Notes: generated by a model not told the origin, from the letters alone. A stretch of 64,000 nucleotides of DNA from Prunella strophiata (GCA_036583965.1 JAZBQD010000014.1:65130395-65194394); one strand, 5' to 3'. Positions 10,033 through 23,107 are shown, counted from the first letter of the stretch. Translations and numbers: made by a program.

Positions 10033-12552
10033 TGCATATTGTGTGGGCCTTCTGTCAGGCCTTGAGAACTTTCTACACATCCATTTCCCACACCTGCCCA
10101 GGAGAGAGGAGATATAAGCTTTGGGGATGAATTTCAGCTGCTTGATTTCTGGTTTCCAGATGCTGGGTTTGGTTCTTCCTTCCCAAGGACACCCAGTTAG
10201 TCATGGGATGTTAAAACCCACTGGCCAAGAAAAATGAAGTTAAGCCAAATGAACTTGGTGTGTGGGTTTTGGTTGTTTATTTCTTGGGTTTCAAACAGGT
10301 TATGGAAATATGTCTGTTAATCTAGAGGGCACTCCCATGACATCTTGTCTCTTTGGTGGCTCCTGCATGGAGCCATGAGGAGCTCAAAGAGTGGAAGACC
10401 AAATGTAGCCATCCATGACTTGTGCACTGTCTGCTCAGATTACCAAGAGTGACTCTGTCCCTAAAGCCAAGCAGGGTAATCAGGATGCCTCTGCCTTGAG
10501 GGGCTGGAGACATGCCCTGGTCAGGGGGGTTTGGTGGAATGGGATGTTCACCATGACTCTGGATTTAGCCTGGATGGTCTCATGCATCTTGTGGACCAGG
10601 AGGAGAGTGGGGCCCTCAGGGATATGTTGAACACAAGAGCAGTGGTGTCAATCTCCACTGAGAGGGGGAGCATGAGCACTTCTGACCATGGAGTCCTGAG
10701 CCACAGCAGAAATCCTTGGAGAGGCTGTGCTGAAGTACTGTTCCTTGGGATCCCAAGGAAATGCAATGATAACTATTCATGTTCTCTTCTAAAAACCCCA
10801 CATATTAATCATGCAAATGGAGCATCATTCCCTGGGGGCACAGCCCCATGCTAACACTTATGTTTTTCAAGCTCTGACTCTGTGTTTTGTTAACAACCAC
10901 TCTAAAGGCACTGCTCTTCCACACTCCTTACCTGTACCACTCCACGTTCTGCTGAGGACACTGGGGACATGAGAGCTGTCAAGTTGTGATAATGGTGCAA
11001 AATTCATGGTCTGAATATTCCATCTCAGTGTGGCCTTTGCATATCTGAGCACTCAGACGTTGCAGCACTGGGACTGTGCAATGTCACACAGACAGCATTG
11101 CCCTCAGCTCAAGCATGTACTTCACCCAGTGGCAACATCTTGAGGAAATTAACAGGCATTTGCTTTATCCAAGGGAAGGCACTCAAAGTAAAATGCACAT
11201 CTCTGAGCTACCAGCTCTCTGTGTGTACCTAGAAGAGATGGAATTTATTTTCTCAGTGAGAATCTGATGTAAATCCTCAGTAGGCAAATGTATTGAGCTC
11301 AGCGGACTCTAATTTAGACACCCAGTGTAGCTGAAAATGCAGAGTAAAATATTATTTCACATGTATTTGCTTTGGAAGGAATGAAGTGTGTTTTTTCAGC
11401 TGCCTGTGTAAGTGAAATGGCATATTTAAACTGCTGGTGCAAGGCAGCCAGGATTTAAACATCTGTGTCTGACAGGGGGGCAGGGAGGGGAGAAAGTGCA
11501 TTAACACCACATTTAAATCTGGAAAATTAAGGAAACAAAAATGTAACAGAATGACACTATAAAGCATAAGGGTTATGTGTGTGTGTGGAGCCAAGTGTGC
11601 CATCAGCATCTCTCAGGTTTTTGCTTTAGGAGGGTGCAGGGCAGCTCTCCCATCTCCACCCTGTTGTTGGTGTTAAATGTTTTATTGAAATCTAGTGGGA
11701 GGTACCACCCAGAACACACTCTGATAATGTGCAAGAAGATGTCTTCTAAAGAACAGCCTCTGCAGTACCTCACAGACAAAATATTTGGTTTCAGCTACTT
11801 CTCTGCAATGATGAAGACTGGAGATAAACTTGCTGTTCTGCAGATCCTGAAATGCAGAAGAGTCCCCTGGAATTCCACCTGTGGGGTGATGCAGGTGCAC
11901 ACATGCTCTGCAGGGCAGAGGGAGGTGTCTGTGGGTGGCTTAGCAGACAAGTCAGCTGGGTTAACACAGAGTCACAAGAGTTTGAACTCAGTCCCTTGGT
12001 CTACTGTGGGCATCACTGGGGGTGTTCCAGCCTCCTGATGATTGAATAAGACAATTGTCTCTTGTGTATTTCTCATCTGTACCTTCCTCCACTTTCTGGG
12101 TTCCTAAAAGAGCCTGGCCTGAGCCCAGCAGAGCTTTTTGGATTGCAGACTCCTTTTATCACTTCAGGTTGCTTGGATGCCAAAATCTCTGAGGAGGAGA
12201 TGGAGCTTTCCATCTCCTCACTGCTCAGAGCTGTGCAGAGTGCTGGCCCTTCATCTGGCAGTCTCAGGGTCTTGGGAAAGAGCTTAGACACACCTTGTTG
12301 TCCCTTGTGCTTATGTGATTTGAGATGTGGAGCCCTCTGGGGTCACCATCCCAGTGCTCTGCTCACACCTGGCAGCTGTCACCTCTGTGGCCTGCCAGTA
12401 ACCAGTGGCTGAGAGAGAGTGAGGAGGGGAGGCTTGGTGAGCTGCTTTAATGGCAAAGCCCAGCACAGGGATGGGCAAAAGCCATTGTTTCTCTTAATAA
12501 GGAGGGTTGGGAAGCCACCTTCCCAGCTGCAGACTGAGACAAGTAGCAGCTT
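10033..12552. other. Non-coding stretch, nothing recognised
   Basis: Contains overlapping frames of 85-153 codons (for example 11577-12038 on plus) with no conserved domain, good start context or splice structure that I can recognise. I do not call a gene. Confidence 0.5.
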
Positions 12553-12620
12553 CTCCAATGATTTAAACTCCAATGATTTAAACTTTAAACTCCAATGATT
12601 TAAATCTCCAATGATTTAAA
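12553..12620. repeat. Short tandem repeat, four copies of a 15-bp unit
   Basis: CTCCAATGATTTAAA occurs at 12553-12567, 12568-12582, 12590-12604 and 12606-12620. The first two are head to tail; a 7-base spacer (CTTTAAA) and a single T separate the others. The copies are identical, which points to recent slippage. Confidence 0.95.
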
Positions 12621-13139
12621 CTTTTAATCTAAAAAGAGATTAATTTCTTCAGGTCTGGTACCACACCCTCAACCAACAGATGAGAAGTGGTGAGGAATAG
12701 TTTTGTACACAGACCTGTGTCCCTGCCTTCACACCCACAGCTCTGAAGGGGTGGTCACCCTGTGGACCCACCTGTTTATTGCTGTGGTCTAGACAACATT
12801 TAAATACATTTAGCTCTTCCTTTCCCCATAATATGAAACATGCTCTGTGGGGTGACCCCTGATTTCTAGGTGTAGAGCATCCCAGACAGAGCCTTATCTG
12901 TCCACATCACTAGCCAGAGACACCAGACAGCCAAAAATCTCTGGTTGATCTGGCAACTTCTCAGTATCCCACCAATTTTGGTTCCTGGCAAGGGGGGGAA
13001 AAAAGTAGGAAAATACAAAAACACCCACATCTGTGGAAAACTGGACATGTAATGTCCCTATATGGGCCTGGAGACCCAGGTCCTGGGTGCCCAGAGGTGT
13101 TGTAGAGAGAACCTGATTAGGTCAAGTGGAGAATAAAAG
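12621..13139. other. Non-coding stretch, nothing recognised
   Basis: Unremarkable spacer. A 9-base G run followed by an A run sits near 12992-13004. Confidence 0.5.
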
Positions 13140-13420
13140 TGTCTTTCAAAATTAAGTTAGATGGGCAACCATAAAAGACTGGACTTAGGATTCATAAAAC
13201 CGATATTCATTATGAAGTTGCTTTACTGTGAAATCACTGTTGGCTCTTTAATACCTGTTAAACATAAAATACAGTAACTATTCTGCAAACTAATTGCCAA
13301 GAAAGAAGAGGCAATCCATCTTGGCATTTGTTTATATGCAATGAAGTTTTATAATCTAATTTGCAGATTACCAGCCATGATATTTAAGGCAATTAATGGG
13401 CTGAGCTGAATTGCTCACTC
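13140..13420. promoter_or_regulatory. Possible conserved non-coding element
   Basis: AT-rich block free of repeats with several homeodomain-type cores (TAATTTG, CTAATTG, CAATTAATGG) and a retained CpG in an otherwise CpG-poor setting (near 13200). The texture resembles a developmental enhancer. Inference only. Confidence 0.22.
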
Positions 13421-16089
13421 CCTTATGTGAGGTTTTCACAGAACATATTTCTGGACTAAGGAAGGGTACTTAAAATTCTGCACTCACTTCTGTTTATTAA
13501 TGGCTGTGCTCCCTCTGGAACTGTAGATGTTACCTTGTGAACACATTTCTGGTTTTATTACTGGTCCTATAAATTAGTAACTTGTAACAGTAATTCAGAA
13601 ATGAATAAAACTAATTTTCCTTTTTATTTCAAAATTTACTTCTGTTAAATATGTCATTGTTACCCTGACTACATTATGAAACAGCAGCTGAATGATAAAC
13701 TCTTAATGCTCTGATAACTCCCTCTGGCAGGCACCAGCACACTGACTGCTCTAAATATTCTACATGCAAAAAACCTCTGAATGTAATTTTACATCTTACT
13801 GCTGTGAGTGCAATTTTTTTTTTTTCCATCTTAAACCACTGTTTCTTCCATCTCACTGTGGATTGTCAACTCCTCAGTGTGAGCAGTGCATCTTACTTAG
13901 GTCATGCCAATGCTGAAATGGCTGGGGTAGTTTGGGAGGTTGCAGTGCAGTGCTGGAAGCCAGGTGAGCAGGTTGGGAAAGTATTCATCACTTTCCCCTT
14001 CCCTGAGCCCACACTTTGCTCAGAAGTGAAGGGTCATCCCAGGTCTAGTAAGGTGTACACACAACTTCTAACACCACAGGGTCAGCTGTGTCTCTGATGG
14101 AAATCCAAGATGCAGCTGTGGTACAAACAAATAGTTTTGACAGATTAAGAGTAGATGTTATATTTTTAGCCTGTGCTATTTTTCCTCCTTGGCCCAAGGG
14201 GGATGACAAACCTCTTTGCATATCCCATCCTTGCCACTCTTGGTATGGTTTTCTTGTTTCTCTAAGGAACCTTCCCCATAATCACTTCTGTCTCCTTCTG
14301 GGTTTCTCTAAGTGGTGGCTGAAGGAAACAGTAAACAAATGGCAGCACCCTGAGTAGGCAGCAGCCTCCAGGACCTGGGCCTGTGGTTTGCATGCACCCT
14401 CACAGGCACAGGTAGCACTGCAGTGGTGCTTCCTGATCTCACAGCCTGTACAACCAGCACCACTGGCAATGAGGGCAGCTCCCAGAGCTAATGCTCAAGC
14501 TGAGATTTGCTGACAATGTTAAAATGGTCACTTAAGATTCTGCAGTAGCCAGTGGAGAGAGCCCAGGACTCTCCAGAGAACAGTCATCCCATTTGAAGAT
14601 TAATAGGGAGTGTAGCCTACCCTCTGGAACTGCATGTGTTAGTCCATTGACTGATGAGGAAGCTCTAATGGGTTGTCTTTGGCTGGGTGTCTTTACTCAT
14701 AAATTGTTTTTACTAGGTTAGGTGACTCCTGGTCTGAGGACAGAAGCTGAGAATAGACAGCCCTCAGTGACACTTGCATTCAGGTACATATTATTTGATT
14801 TTACTTGTCTGACTGTCTGCCCTAAAGCACTATGCAGCAGAAGTCACTTTATTTAACATCCAGCCAAACACCAGAATGAAGTCCACACTGTGCAGAAGCT
14901 GTTCTGAGGCTGAAAGGCAGAGGGTCAGTGAGGAGAACAAAGAGGTTTCACAGGGGGATTTAAGTGGGCCTGAAGAAATGGACATACAGCTCCTGGTTGC
15001 ATCAGAAACTGTCCCTGAGGATGGAGGCAACACTTACAGAGCTGCACTGAAAGGACCCACAGGGCTTGAGTTCAAAGTGTAGAACCTTCAAACCTTCCCA
15101 AGCATTGGAAACTGGTCCACTTGATGTGCTGAGGTTTTTACTAAAGAAGTCTCAAAAGGTCAACTACACCTTTCAGACCCAAGGACAGTGCATGGGGCAA
15201 AGATTGGAATTCCCAGATTCTCCATAATCCCTAACCACTTACTCATAGCCCTGTACAGAGGCACTTGTCCCTGTTTGTATCATGATTTTTTAAAAATCAG
15301 ACTTGGGTGGCCATAAAGATGGCTGCAATATATTAGCCTGAAAACTTATTTAAGAGCTGATTGAATGCATAATGAGATGCACTGAGTAAAGACAGGATTT
15401 GAATGCTCCCATCTTTCCCAGAGAAGGAGGAAATTGCATGATCTATAGAAATATGAGGCATAGTGTAGCAAAGGTGTCAGATCTCATCTGAAATAATGTA
15501 GAGGCTGCTGGTCAGTGCTATTCAGGGAAGATAAATCCTAGCTGATGTGGGTAGCAAAGAGTTTCTAATGGAAAGAGACAGTCTTTTCCTTGGCAGGCTG
15601 CTAGAAAATTCATAGAGGGCAAAACACAAGAAGTTTGGTTATCTCAAATGCATCTAGAGGTAAGTCATTAGGAGCTAGAGCTACTTCATTGAAATATATT
15701 GTCAGCACAAAAATTAAGCACTAGTTATCAATAAATGTAGATTGGGAGTTAAAAATGCACAGTGAAACAAACTCTGAAAAGTCTTTTAGCACAGCTACAC
15801 AGAGCTTGACTATAGAAGAGCTAGCCTTGTTGATGAGAGATAGCTCACCCAAGGCTCTTTTAAATGAATATTACAATAGAAAGAAAAAAAACGGAGTTGG
15901 TTGAAAAGTGCTGCTTAATTTCACTAAATTCACCTGCACAGGTGCACATTAGGTCAAGTACCACAAGTGGAGCCCAACAGATCATGCAACAGCACTGAGG
16001 AATGCATTTCCAGAAAACAAATATAACTGCAGCAGTGATGTACATTTGCAGACTCCACACCCTCTGTTGGGCCTCTGTGTTCAGCTGGA
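13421..16089. other. Non-coding stretch with one small unassigned frame
   Basis: The plus-strand frame 14876-15082 starts with a true ATG with A at -3, is 68 codons long and is hydrophilic and Glu-rich. It matches nothing I know and lacks flanking splice or promoter evidence. The rest shows no gene, RNA or mobile element that I can support. Confidence 0.45.
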
Positions 16090-16330
16090 CTCATGATATC
16101 TGAGTCTGCTGAGGCCATAATCTTGTAAATGTCAAATTAATATTAAACAATCATAATATGAAGCCCAGACCTTTCAAATTGAGTAAGATGGTTATTGAAT
16201 GTTAATTACTATGCTGCTATTAAGTCATACTTTGAGTTACGACATGTTTATTTTTCTAGTTATTAACCTTCAGGGTTTTTTAAATTAGGATTGTCCCAGT
16301 GCACCATTAGTGTTAAGTTCTTGCATGCTA
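16090..16330. promoter_or_regulatory. Possible conserved non-coding element
   Basis: Dense AT-rich homeodomain and SOX-like sites (AAATTAATATT, AACAATCATAA, TTAATTACTA) with a CpG in GAGTTACGACATG. No repeat is recognised here. Status as an enhancer is inference. Confidence 0.25.
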
Positions 16331-16507
16331 AATTAAATAGAATATAAGCTGGAAGAACATAGGAGGTCAGCTTTCTGAATACTTTAATGTTAGGTTTTTC
16401 TTTAATCTACATCTTCTCTTGCCAGAGGTTTAAATGCCACAGGCTTTTTCATGAAGCAGAGGGAGTTTGGAGTTTCTCTGGGAACTGGACTCCTCTGCTG
16501 GCTTGCT

Positions 16508-16537
16508 TGGTTTGGGGGTGTGATGACCCCCAAACCA
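16508..16537. other. Perfect inverted repeat, 12-bp stem
   Basis: TGGTTTGGGGGT (16508-16519) pairs with ACCCCCAAACCA (16526-16537) around a 6-base loop, GTGATG. The stem is perfect and mixes a G run with AT pairs. Flanks also carry partial repeats of a motif around 'catctgggtg' at 16538-16568. Function is unknown. Confidence 0.9.
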
Positions 16538-16568
16538 CATCTGGGTGATGTGGTTCCCCACATCTGGG

Positions 16569-19500
16569 TGGGGAATGGGTGATGGGAGATGCCACACCTC
16601 GTTGAACCTTCCCTGCTTGGGACAGAAGCAGCTCGTGTCCCAAGGCAGCCCAGTCCCTGCTGAGCTCAGAACAGGAGTGGGACTGATGGATGGGAGATGC
16701 AGGAGGTGCTGCTGGGTGGCAGCTCCCACTGCCCACAGCTCAGCAGGAAATTCCAGGAGTTCAGATGCCAAATGTCAGGTGCAAGCTACCAGGATTCCTG
16801 AAATCTTGCACAGGCTAAAGGGGAACATGGAAGACAGGAGTATTTCTCATGTGGAGAGGCAGAAGAAAGTAGGCCAACTTCATTTTAAAACTGAGAGAGG
16901 CAGTAGCTCTGTGACAGATGGCTTTGTGCAAGGACAGTTGGTCAGCTCAGAGTCCATTCACTGCTGCTCATGGGAACCCACCCCACTTCCCACTCATATT
17001 TCTCATTTGTGAACATGGTCTGCTGCTACAAACCAGAATCCTTACTACTGGCTTACCTCTCTGGGCACTCCAGTTCTCATACTTGCCTACAAGAGCTTTT
17101 TCTGGCCTTTTGAGGTTTCTTGAAAGTGGGCATTTTCTTGAAAGGCTGGGCATTGCCTCGTGCTTGGCACAGAGGTGACAAGAAGTCTCAATTCTCTTCT
17201 CAGCCCAGGCAGCTTCTGCAAGGGAACTCTAGGTCTGGTATTCTTCTTTTGACAGGTATCACCCTCACACTTGTGGAAGAGGAGTGCAATTTTTTGCAAG
17301 GATTTTTGTACTCCAGTGAGAGTCACCACCATGTAGAAATGTCTTCAGAGGGTCCAAGAAATGTCTCTGCCTCTAGCTGTGGTGGTACAACAGGAAAGTT
17401 TTGTGCAATCTCACTCTTGTCCATACAATAGATGATATTTCCAGGACTCTTCTTATTCCAAAGCAGTGTCTGTCAAAGCTAATTAGTGTTCAGACATAAG
17501 TCATCTGGAGAGTGAGACTGCTCAGCAATGAGCAGCCTGTGGGTTGCTTGCACAGCTCTACAGACAAATGATTCAGAGTTCAATCAGGGAAGCTTTCAGC
17601 ACTTGGATGGAGCCAGAGCCTCTGGTTTATATCACTCATGAGCAGCACTTTTTTCTTAGTGAACAGTTGCCAAAAAAGCAAGGCAAGGGAAGTGTGCCAA
17701 TCAGCAAATTAGAGATGGGTTTGAAATCAATCCTTCTCCTAGCCAGTGTCATATTCTAGGTGTCCATCTAACCTGGACAGATTTCTAACAATATTTTCTG
17801 CAATACCTCCTCATTGAGGGAGGAAAGAAGGAAGGAAAGTATTTTCTCAAACACTTGATAGGGGACCCTTCACTAAGTTCTCCCTAAAGAGAGAGTGGCA
17901 GTGGAGGAGGAGGCTGACCAGAGACCTTCCTCCTTCAGATATCTACACAGGGTGGCTTCACCTGGCAGTCTGCTGGCTCCAGGAATGGCATTTCTCTTCC
18001 TAAATGGTATTTCTTTGGCAGCCTGGAGAGTCATCCTTATCACTGCATTTATTATTAACAAAATCTTCTAAGAGAGTTTTTGGAAGAAACAGTCCCAGCC
18101 CTGCTGAGATCTGTTTGTGGGGCATGACAAGTGACTTTTAGAGCAATTGGGTTGATGGAAGGAAGCACAGGAAGGTGAGGAGAACAGCAAATTCAGTAAG
18201 CTCATTCCAAATCTTTTCTAAAGCCGAGTGAACAATTCACAATGAATAATTTACTTGTTGGCATCAGGCTTTTATCTTCTTTGGGGATATGCTACAAGCA
18301 GAATGTAGGTCCTCACATTTGTCTGTTTGAATTATATGAGTATTTTTTTGTGCAATTTTCTATAGCTTGGTTAAGCATCTTAAGACTTCCAGCTTTGTTA
18401 CTTCCTTGTAGAAGGTTGTGTGAAGTGGTTCCTCCTTTGTGGATTAAAGCAGAAGCACTTCTGCCATGGCCATTCATCATGTAAATTTGATTTCTGTGAA
18501 TAACATATTCTTGACAATAATCACTGAAGTTCCAGTAAATAGTTAGATGCATGAGGAACACATGAATGGGTAAAGGAAATTAAATAGACTCACACAGCTT
18601 TTCATACTCTTACACCATATATTCTTTTCACACCACTGAAAGCTCATAGTTATTAAATTTAATGTTAAATATTTACAAGCATGGCATGAACTTTGATATA
18701 TCTCAAGGTCCAGTGCTTGTTGGGCTCTCCATTGATTTCTTGGATTTGTAATTGTCTTGTCAATGGGTGTGATTCTGGTCATTGCTTATGGCAGTATCCT
18801 CAACCTTAATGTATATTTTCATGTCAAAGCAGTGGCAGGACTTGCTTTATTAACTCCTTATGAAATGAGGTAAGGGCTTTAACTCCCCTTGATAATTTTT
18901 TTTTTTCTTTATATGCCTTTGCTGAAACAAGTGGCCTCCTGGCACTTGTCATATAACTAGACAACATTTCACTCAAACACACATCTGTGATGCAAGAAGG
19001 CAAATCAAAATTCATAACAGGATTTTGTTCTCTCACAAATGTCACAGCTGACTGGAGGGACAACTTTGACTTTGAGTGGTTAAACATATATGGTAGCAGT
19101 GCTTGAGAAATTTACTTTCACTGAAAAACAGAGCTCCTGTTTGCTCTTTGAAGAAAAAAACCCAGAAGATAATAAGAAATATAAGGTCTGTACCAGATGG
19201 AATCAAGTCTTGCAATTAACCCTGAACTCTTGCCTTTATTCATACCTTCAGCAACACCTCCTTCTCAGTCTCCTGTTGAGGACAGCAGGTGCCTAGCAGT
19301 TTCTGCACATCCATGAACAGGCAGCATAATGTGCTTCTAGCACAGGGTTTTCCTATCAGAACCTCAAATTATGTGCCCAGCAACCACCAGCTGTAACAAA
19401 GGTGACCCACCATGATATTGCATATCTATGCTTATTTATCCCTGTCAAAGTTCTACCAGTGGTAACACTGGAATTGGAGGATGTGTCTATGTATAAACCA

Positions 19501-19680
19501 TTCTGCAAGTGCTTTCTCTCTTCTTACTGGTATCAATTTTCCTATTAATCCACAGTTTGCCGTAATATTTTTTTTTTGAGTGACTGTAAGCAGTTACTTT
19601 GTTGACCAGTTGTAGGAGCTATTTATCTTAAAATACAGGGGGAGAAAAACAAGACATCTAATCAATTCTTTTGCTAAGGT
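16569..19680. other. Non-coding stretch, nothing recognised
   Basis: Moderately GC-rich at first, then AT-rich. Frames up to 155 codons overlap on opposite strands and lack family features. No RNA gene or mobile element is supported. Confidence 0.5.
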
Positions 19681-20218
19681 CTCAGAATCATGGAGCAGAG
19701 AAATGCAGAATTGATGAGGCTGGAAAAGACCTCTGAGTCTGGAAAAGACCTGTGACCAAACACCACCCTGTCAACCAGACCTGGCACTGAGTGCCACTTC
19801 CAGGTTTCCTTAAACACCTCCAGGGATGGTGACTCCACCATCTCCCTGGGTAGTCTCTTCCCATGTCTAATCACACTTTCTGTGAAGAAATTCTTCCTTG
19901 TGTTCAATATAAACCTCTCCTGGTGCACCTTGAGGCCATGTCCTCTCATCCTGTGGCTGGTTAGCCAGGAGCAGAGCCTGACCCCCCCTGGGTACACCCT
20001 CCTGTCAGGGAGTTGTAGAGAGTGAAAAGGCCATCCTGAGCCTCCTTTTCTCCAGATTAAACACCCCCAGCTCCCTCAGCTGCTCCTCACAGCACTCATG
20101 CTCCAAACCCTTCCCCAGCTCCATTGCCCTTCCCTGAACCCCCTCCAGCACCTCAATGTCCCTCCTGAAATGAAGGACCCAGAACTGAGCACAGAACTCG
20201 AGGTGTGGCCTCAATGCC
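19681..20218 (-). mobile_element. CR1 LINE, 5'-truncated copy with end of the reverse transcriptase ORF
   Basis: On the minus strand the sequence begins near 'gaggtgtggc' context at 20218 and runs to the CR1 3' end. Its translation shows the C-terminal region of CR1 ORF2, including segments like [25 protein letters not shown] (about 20030-20215) and then, in another frame, RKNFFTESVI and LPREMVESPSLEVF (about 19780-19910). The change of frame between these blocks, a missing piece near 20000-20040 and the lack of the rest of ORF2 show a dead copy. CR1 is the dominant bird LINE and is usually 5'-truncated, as here. A 13-base motif, CTGGAAAAGACCT, is duplicated at 19720-19732 and 19739-19751 near the 3' end. 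The terminal octamer repeats are degenerate. Confidence 0.93.
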
Positions 20219-21986
20219 ATAGTTTTGGGCCTTGAAACAAAGCCACAAGTCTGTAGTTTTACCTATATATCCAACAAGTTCCTTTAAAAAATTTTTCTTC
20301 TTGTCTCCTGACAACCTGCAGTGAATAATGATCCATGTTTTTCCTCTTGTGCTACAAAATTTATTCACGTAAATAGTAGAAAATGGCTAAGCTGTAGGTA
20401 AGTTTGCAAATATACCTTGAAGCCATAGATCATATACTTGTACCCAGATGGCTCCCTGCAGATGATCATTACTCTGAGACTTGCAGAGCTCAGGAAAAAC
20501 CTAGAATTTTCTCAAGGACACCACAAATCATAACTAGCTCCTGGTGTTTGATAAATTTTACCCTGCTCAACTATGGATTGGATTCAGGAGCTGGAGATGG
20601 AAGAACCATCCACACTTCCAGATTCTTCATTTTAGTTGAGTCCAAAAATGTAGGAATTGGGCTGTTTCCTTAAAATCTCTTGGCAAAGGAGAAACCTTGC
20701 TTTTCAAACTTGAGAGCTACCCTGAAAATAATGTGTCATTCCACAGTCCCCTCCTTACAGAGCTTCAGATTGGGTTAGTGTAGGGGGAAAATGGAATGGC
20801 CTTGGGATGTTTGTCATGGTACTGTTGAAATAGATTTAGTTACATATTTTATAATCTGATGCCTTGAGACTTATTTTAAAACTTACCTTAATCTTTTATT
20901 ATGCATATTTTCCCCTCTCAAGAGACATTTAAGTAGCCTGTTTCTCCACTCCTTGCAACAGCCAACAAGCTGTTTGTCTTCAGGGATGAAGACAAATCTC
21001 TTAGGAGGGTGGGAGCAGATCACATTGTGTGACAGCTCATAGTTTCAGATGATTATGAGGAAAGGGTGACCCTCTGCAGGCAGCCACAATGGGCCCTGTG
21101 ATTAAAAAAACATCTTGAAACTGTCTCAGCTCTTTGGTGGATTGAAGCAACTGGCTGAAGGACAGAGCTCCCTGATGCTTGGGTACCTTTGTGGATTTAA
21201 GGAGGCTGGGTCCCTGTTCTCTCTCAGTGGAGATGTCTTACACACAGGGAGTGGTGACAAGCACAGCTGCTGGCTGTGTGTGCTCACAGGAGCTGCATTC
21301 CCTGCAGGGAAAAAGGTCAGGTCTCAGAAATAAATCTGTAAATGCAAGTGAAGGACAAGGGGCTTTCATTGAGTGTTGATGTCTGTGACTCAAAACCGAG
21401 GAGAGAGGATCACAGAAAATGCTTTCTTGTGTGTCCATGAGGGAGTTTAGACTATCTCTTGAGAGGTGACCCCTTTGTGCATGAGTGGATTCCCCCTCCC
21501 ACATCTCTTGTGGAAAAGGTGCTGGCAGAGGGACACCCCTGCCATCACCAGCCAGGCTTGGTGGCACAGCTTGTGGGGAGGGGAGTGGATTTCACTGATC
21601 TGTGGATTTAAATGAAGCAAACCAAGTCTCCCTACGTGCCCCATAGGAAAGGGGAGGTATGGCTATGGCACAGATGTCCTGGATGACCTTCCTGGCAATG
21701 TCTGCAATCCCCCAGGTCACTGTGTTCCCTTTGTTAAAACACAGTGAAAGGTGATCAAGGGAGTTTGGGCAAACAAGTACTCCAGAGCTGTACATGCCAG
21801 AGCTGACCTGCCAGATGCAGCTTCCAGAACACAAGGAAGGATTTCTGCTGCCTTCATGGAGACAGTAATTTGATTCTCTTTTCTGTCCTGGTGCCAATTT
21901 CTATGAAAGTTGCAGGAATGACATGTGTCAGAGAATTCAACTCTGGCTGAATTTGTCTGAAACTTTTAATTGGGTTCCAAAATCAT
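20219..21986. other. Non-coding stretch, nothing recognised
   Basis: AT-rich in the first half and more GC-rich from 21000. Frames of up to 109 codons on either strand show no recognisable domain. Confidence 0.5.
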
Positions 21987-22013
21987 GGGGAGGGGGGGGG
22001 GGAGGGAGGGGAG
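21987..22013. repeat. G-run tract
   Basis: The plus strand is nearly all G, with runs of 4, 11, 3 and 4 G separated by single A residues. This satisfies the usual four-run pattern for a G-quadruplex. It lies about 300 bp left of the CpG-rich region. Confidence 0.85.
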
Positions 22014-22393
22014 TGTGCACGTGGGAGTTGGAAGATGAACAGACATTGTCATTAGATGGAGCCTAACATTTTAGGAAATGAAGCCAGAATTCTGCTTTTT
22101 CAGAGGGGTGATATGAGTGTTGACACACTGAAATCCAGGCAGCTCCACAGCCCCACAAAACAGGGGTTTTGTGACAGGTCTGGCAGGGCACACCTGCTTT
22201 AGAGGACCGGCCTTGCTGCCGGGATGCTCTGTTTATTTTTTAAAGGCTTTCAAGAGCCACCTTCCATTTACACCTAACATTTAAACCAGGGGCTTATTTT
22301 CAGGGCTCATTTGTCTCTGAGCCTTAAGCGGGCACATTTCCACGATTAGCCCCGAGCGGCGGGAGCGCGGCGGGGTCTGCAGCGTCTCTCCTC

Positions 22394-22513
22394 GGGAAGG
22401 GAAGGGAGGGAAGGGAATGGAGAGAAGGGATGGGGAAGGAAGGGATGGGGAGGGAAGGGATTTGAAGGAATGGGGAGGGAAGGGATTTGAAGGGATGGGG
22501 AGGGAAGGGGGGG
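22394..22513 (+). repeat. Purine-rich GGGAA/GGGAT tract
   Basis: About 120 bases on the plus strand are nearly all purine, made of variants of GGGAAGGGA and GGGATGGGGA with two ATTTGAAGG interruptions in a loose tandem of about 26 bp. Many runs of three or more G give G-quadruplex potential, and the strand asymmetry gives triplex potential. Confidence 0.88.
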
Positions 22514-22634
22514 CTGCCTGGCTGCCGTTTCCATGCGGTTTCCAGCGTGATCAGAGCGCTAACACACCAGCCTGTGTAATTACATGTTCCTGGGAAGTGT
22601 GTTAGCTCCGTGGGGAGCTGAGTCCATTTGGAGG

Positions 22635-22662
22635 GGAGGAGGAGGAGGAGGAGGAGGAGGAA
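22635..22662 (+). repeat. (GGA)n microsatellite
   Basis: About nine consecutive GGA triplets inside the CpG-rich region. Confidence 0.93.
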
Positions 22663-23107
22663 GAGACTTTCTTTGGGGGTGGGGGGGATAAGGTGAAAAG
22701 GGTCAGTGAGTAACCCAGCTCTCGCTCGAATGCCATGAAGGTAATTGTTACTCTCAAGTGAGCACCGGGTGCTGCCCGGCTCTGCCTGCTCTCATTGCTC
22801 ATGTCTGTGTTAGTGCAGGCGTCTGCTCTCCCGAGCAGGCGAAGCAGGGCTTGGCGAGCAGAGAGAGGAGGTTTGACCCTGTTGGGAGCGGTACGTGGCG
22901 ATGTTTGACGTTGTTTCTGCGCTAGCATCACCAGGGCAGGCAGGAAGATGCAGAGTCAGGGGCACGGCACTTCTGTGCTACCTAGGATTTATTTAGGTGG
23001 AGTAAGGACCATGGCAATTAAGAGCAATTAATTACAGTCCTCGAGCTGGGGCAGGGGGAGGATGGCTTGGACCTAACCTGTCATGTAGGTGTTTGATACA
23101 TGTCCTG

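Noticed and set aside
11577..12038. 153-codon plus frame
   Set aside because: No domain, overlapped by other frames on both strands, and no splice signals or codon signature visible.
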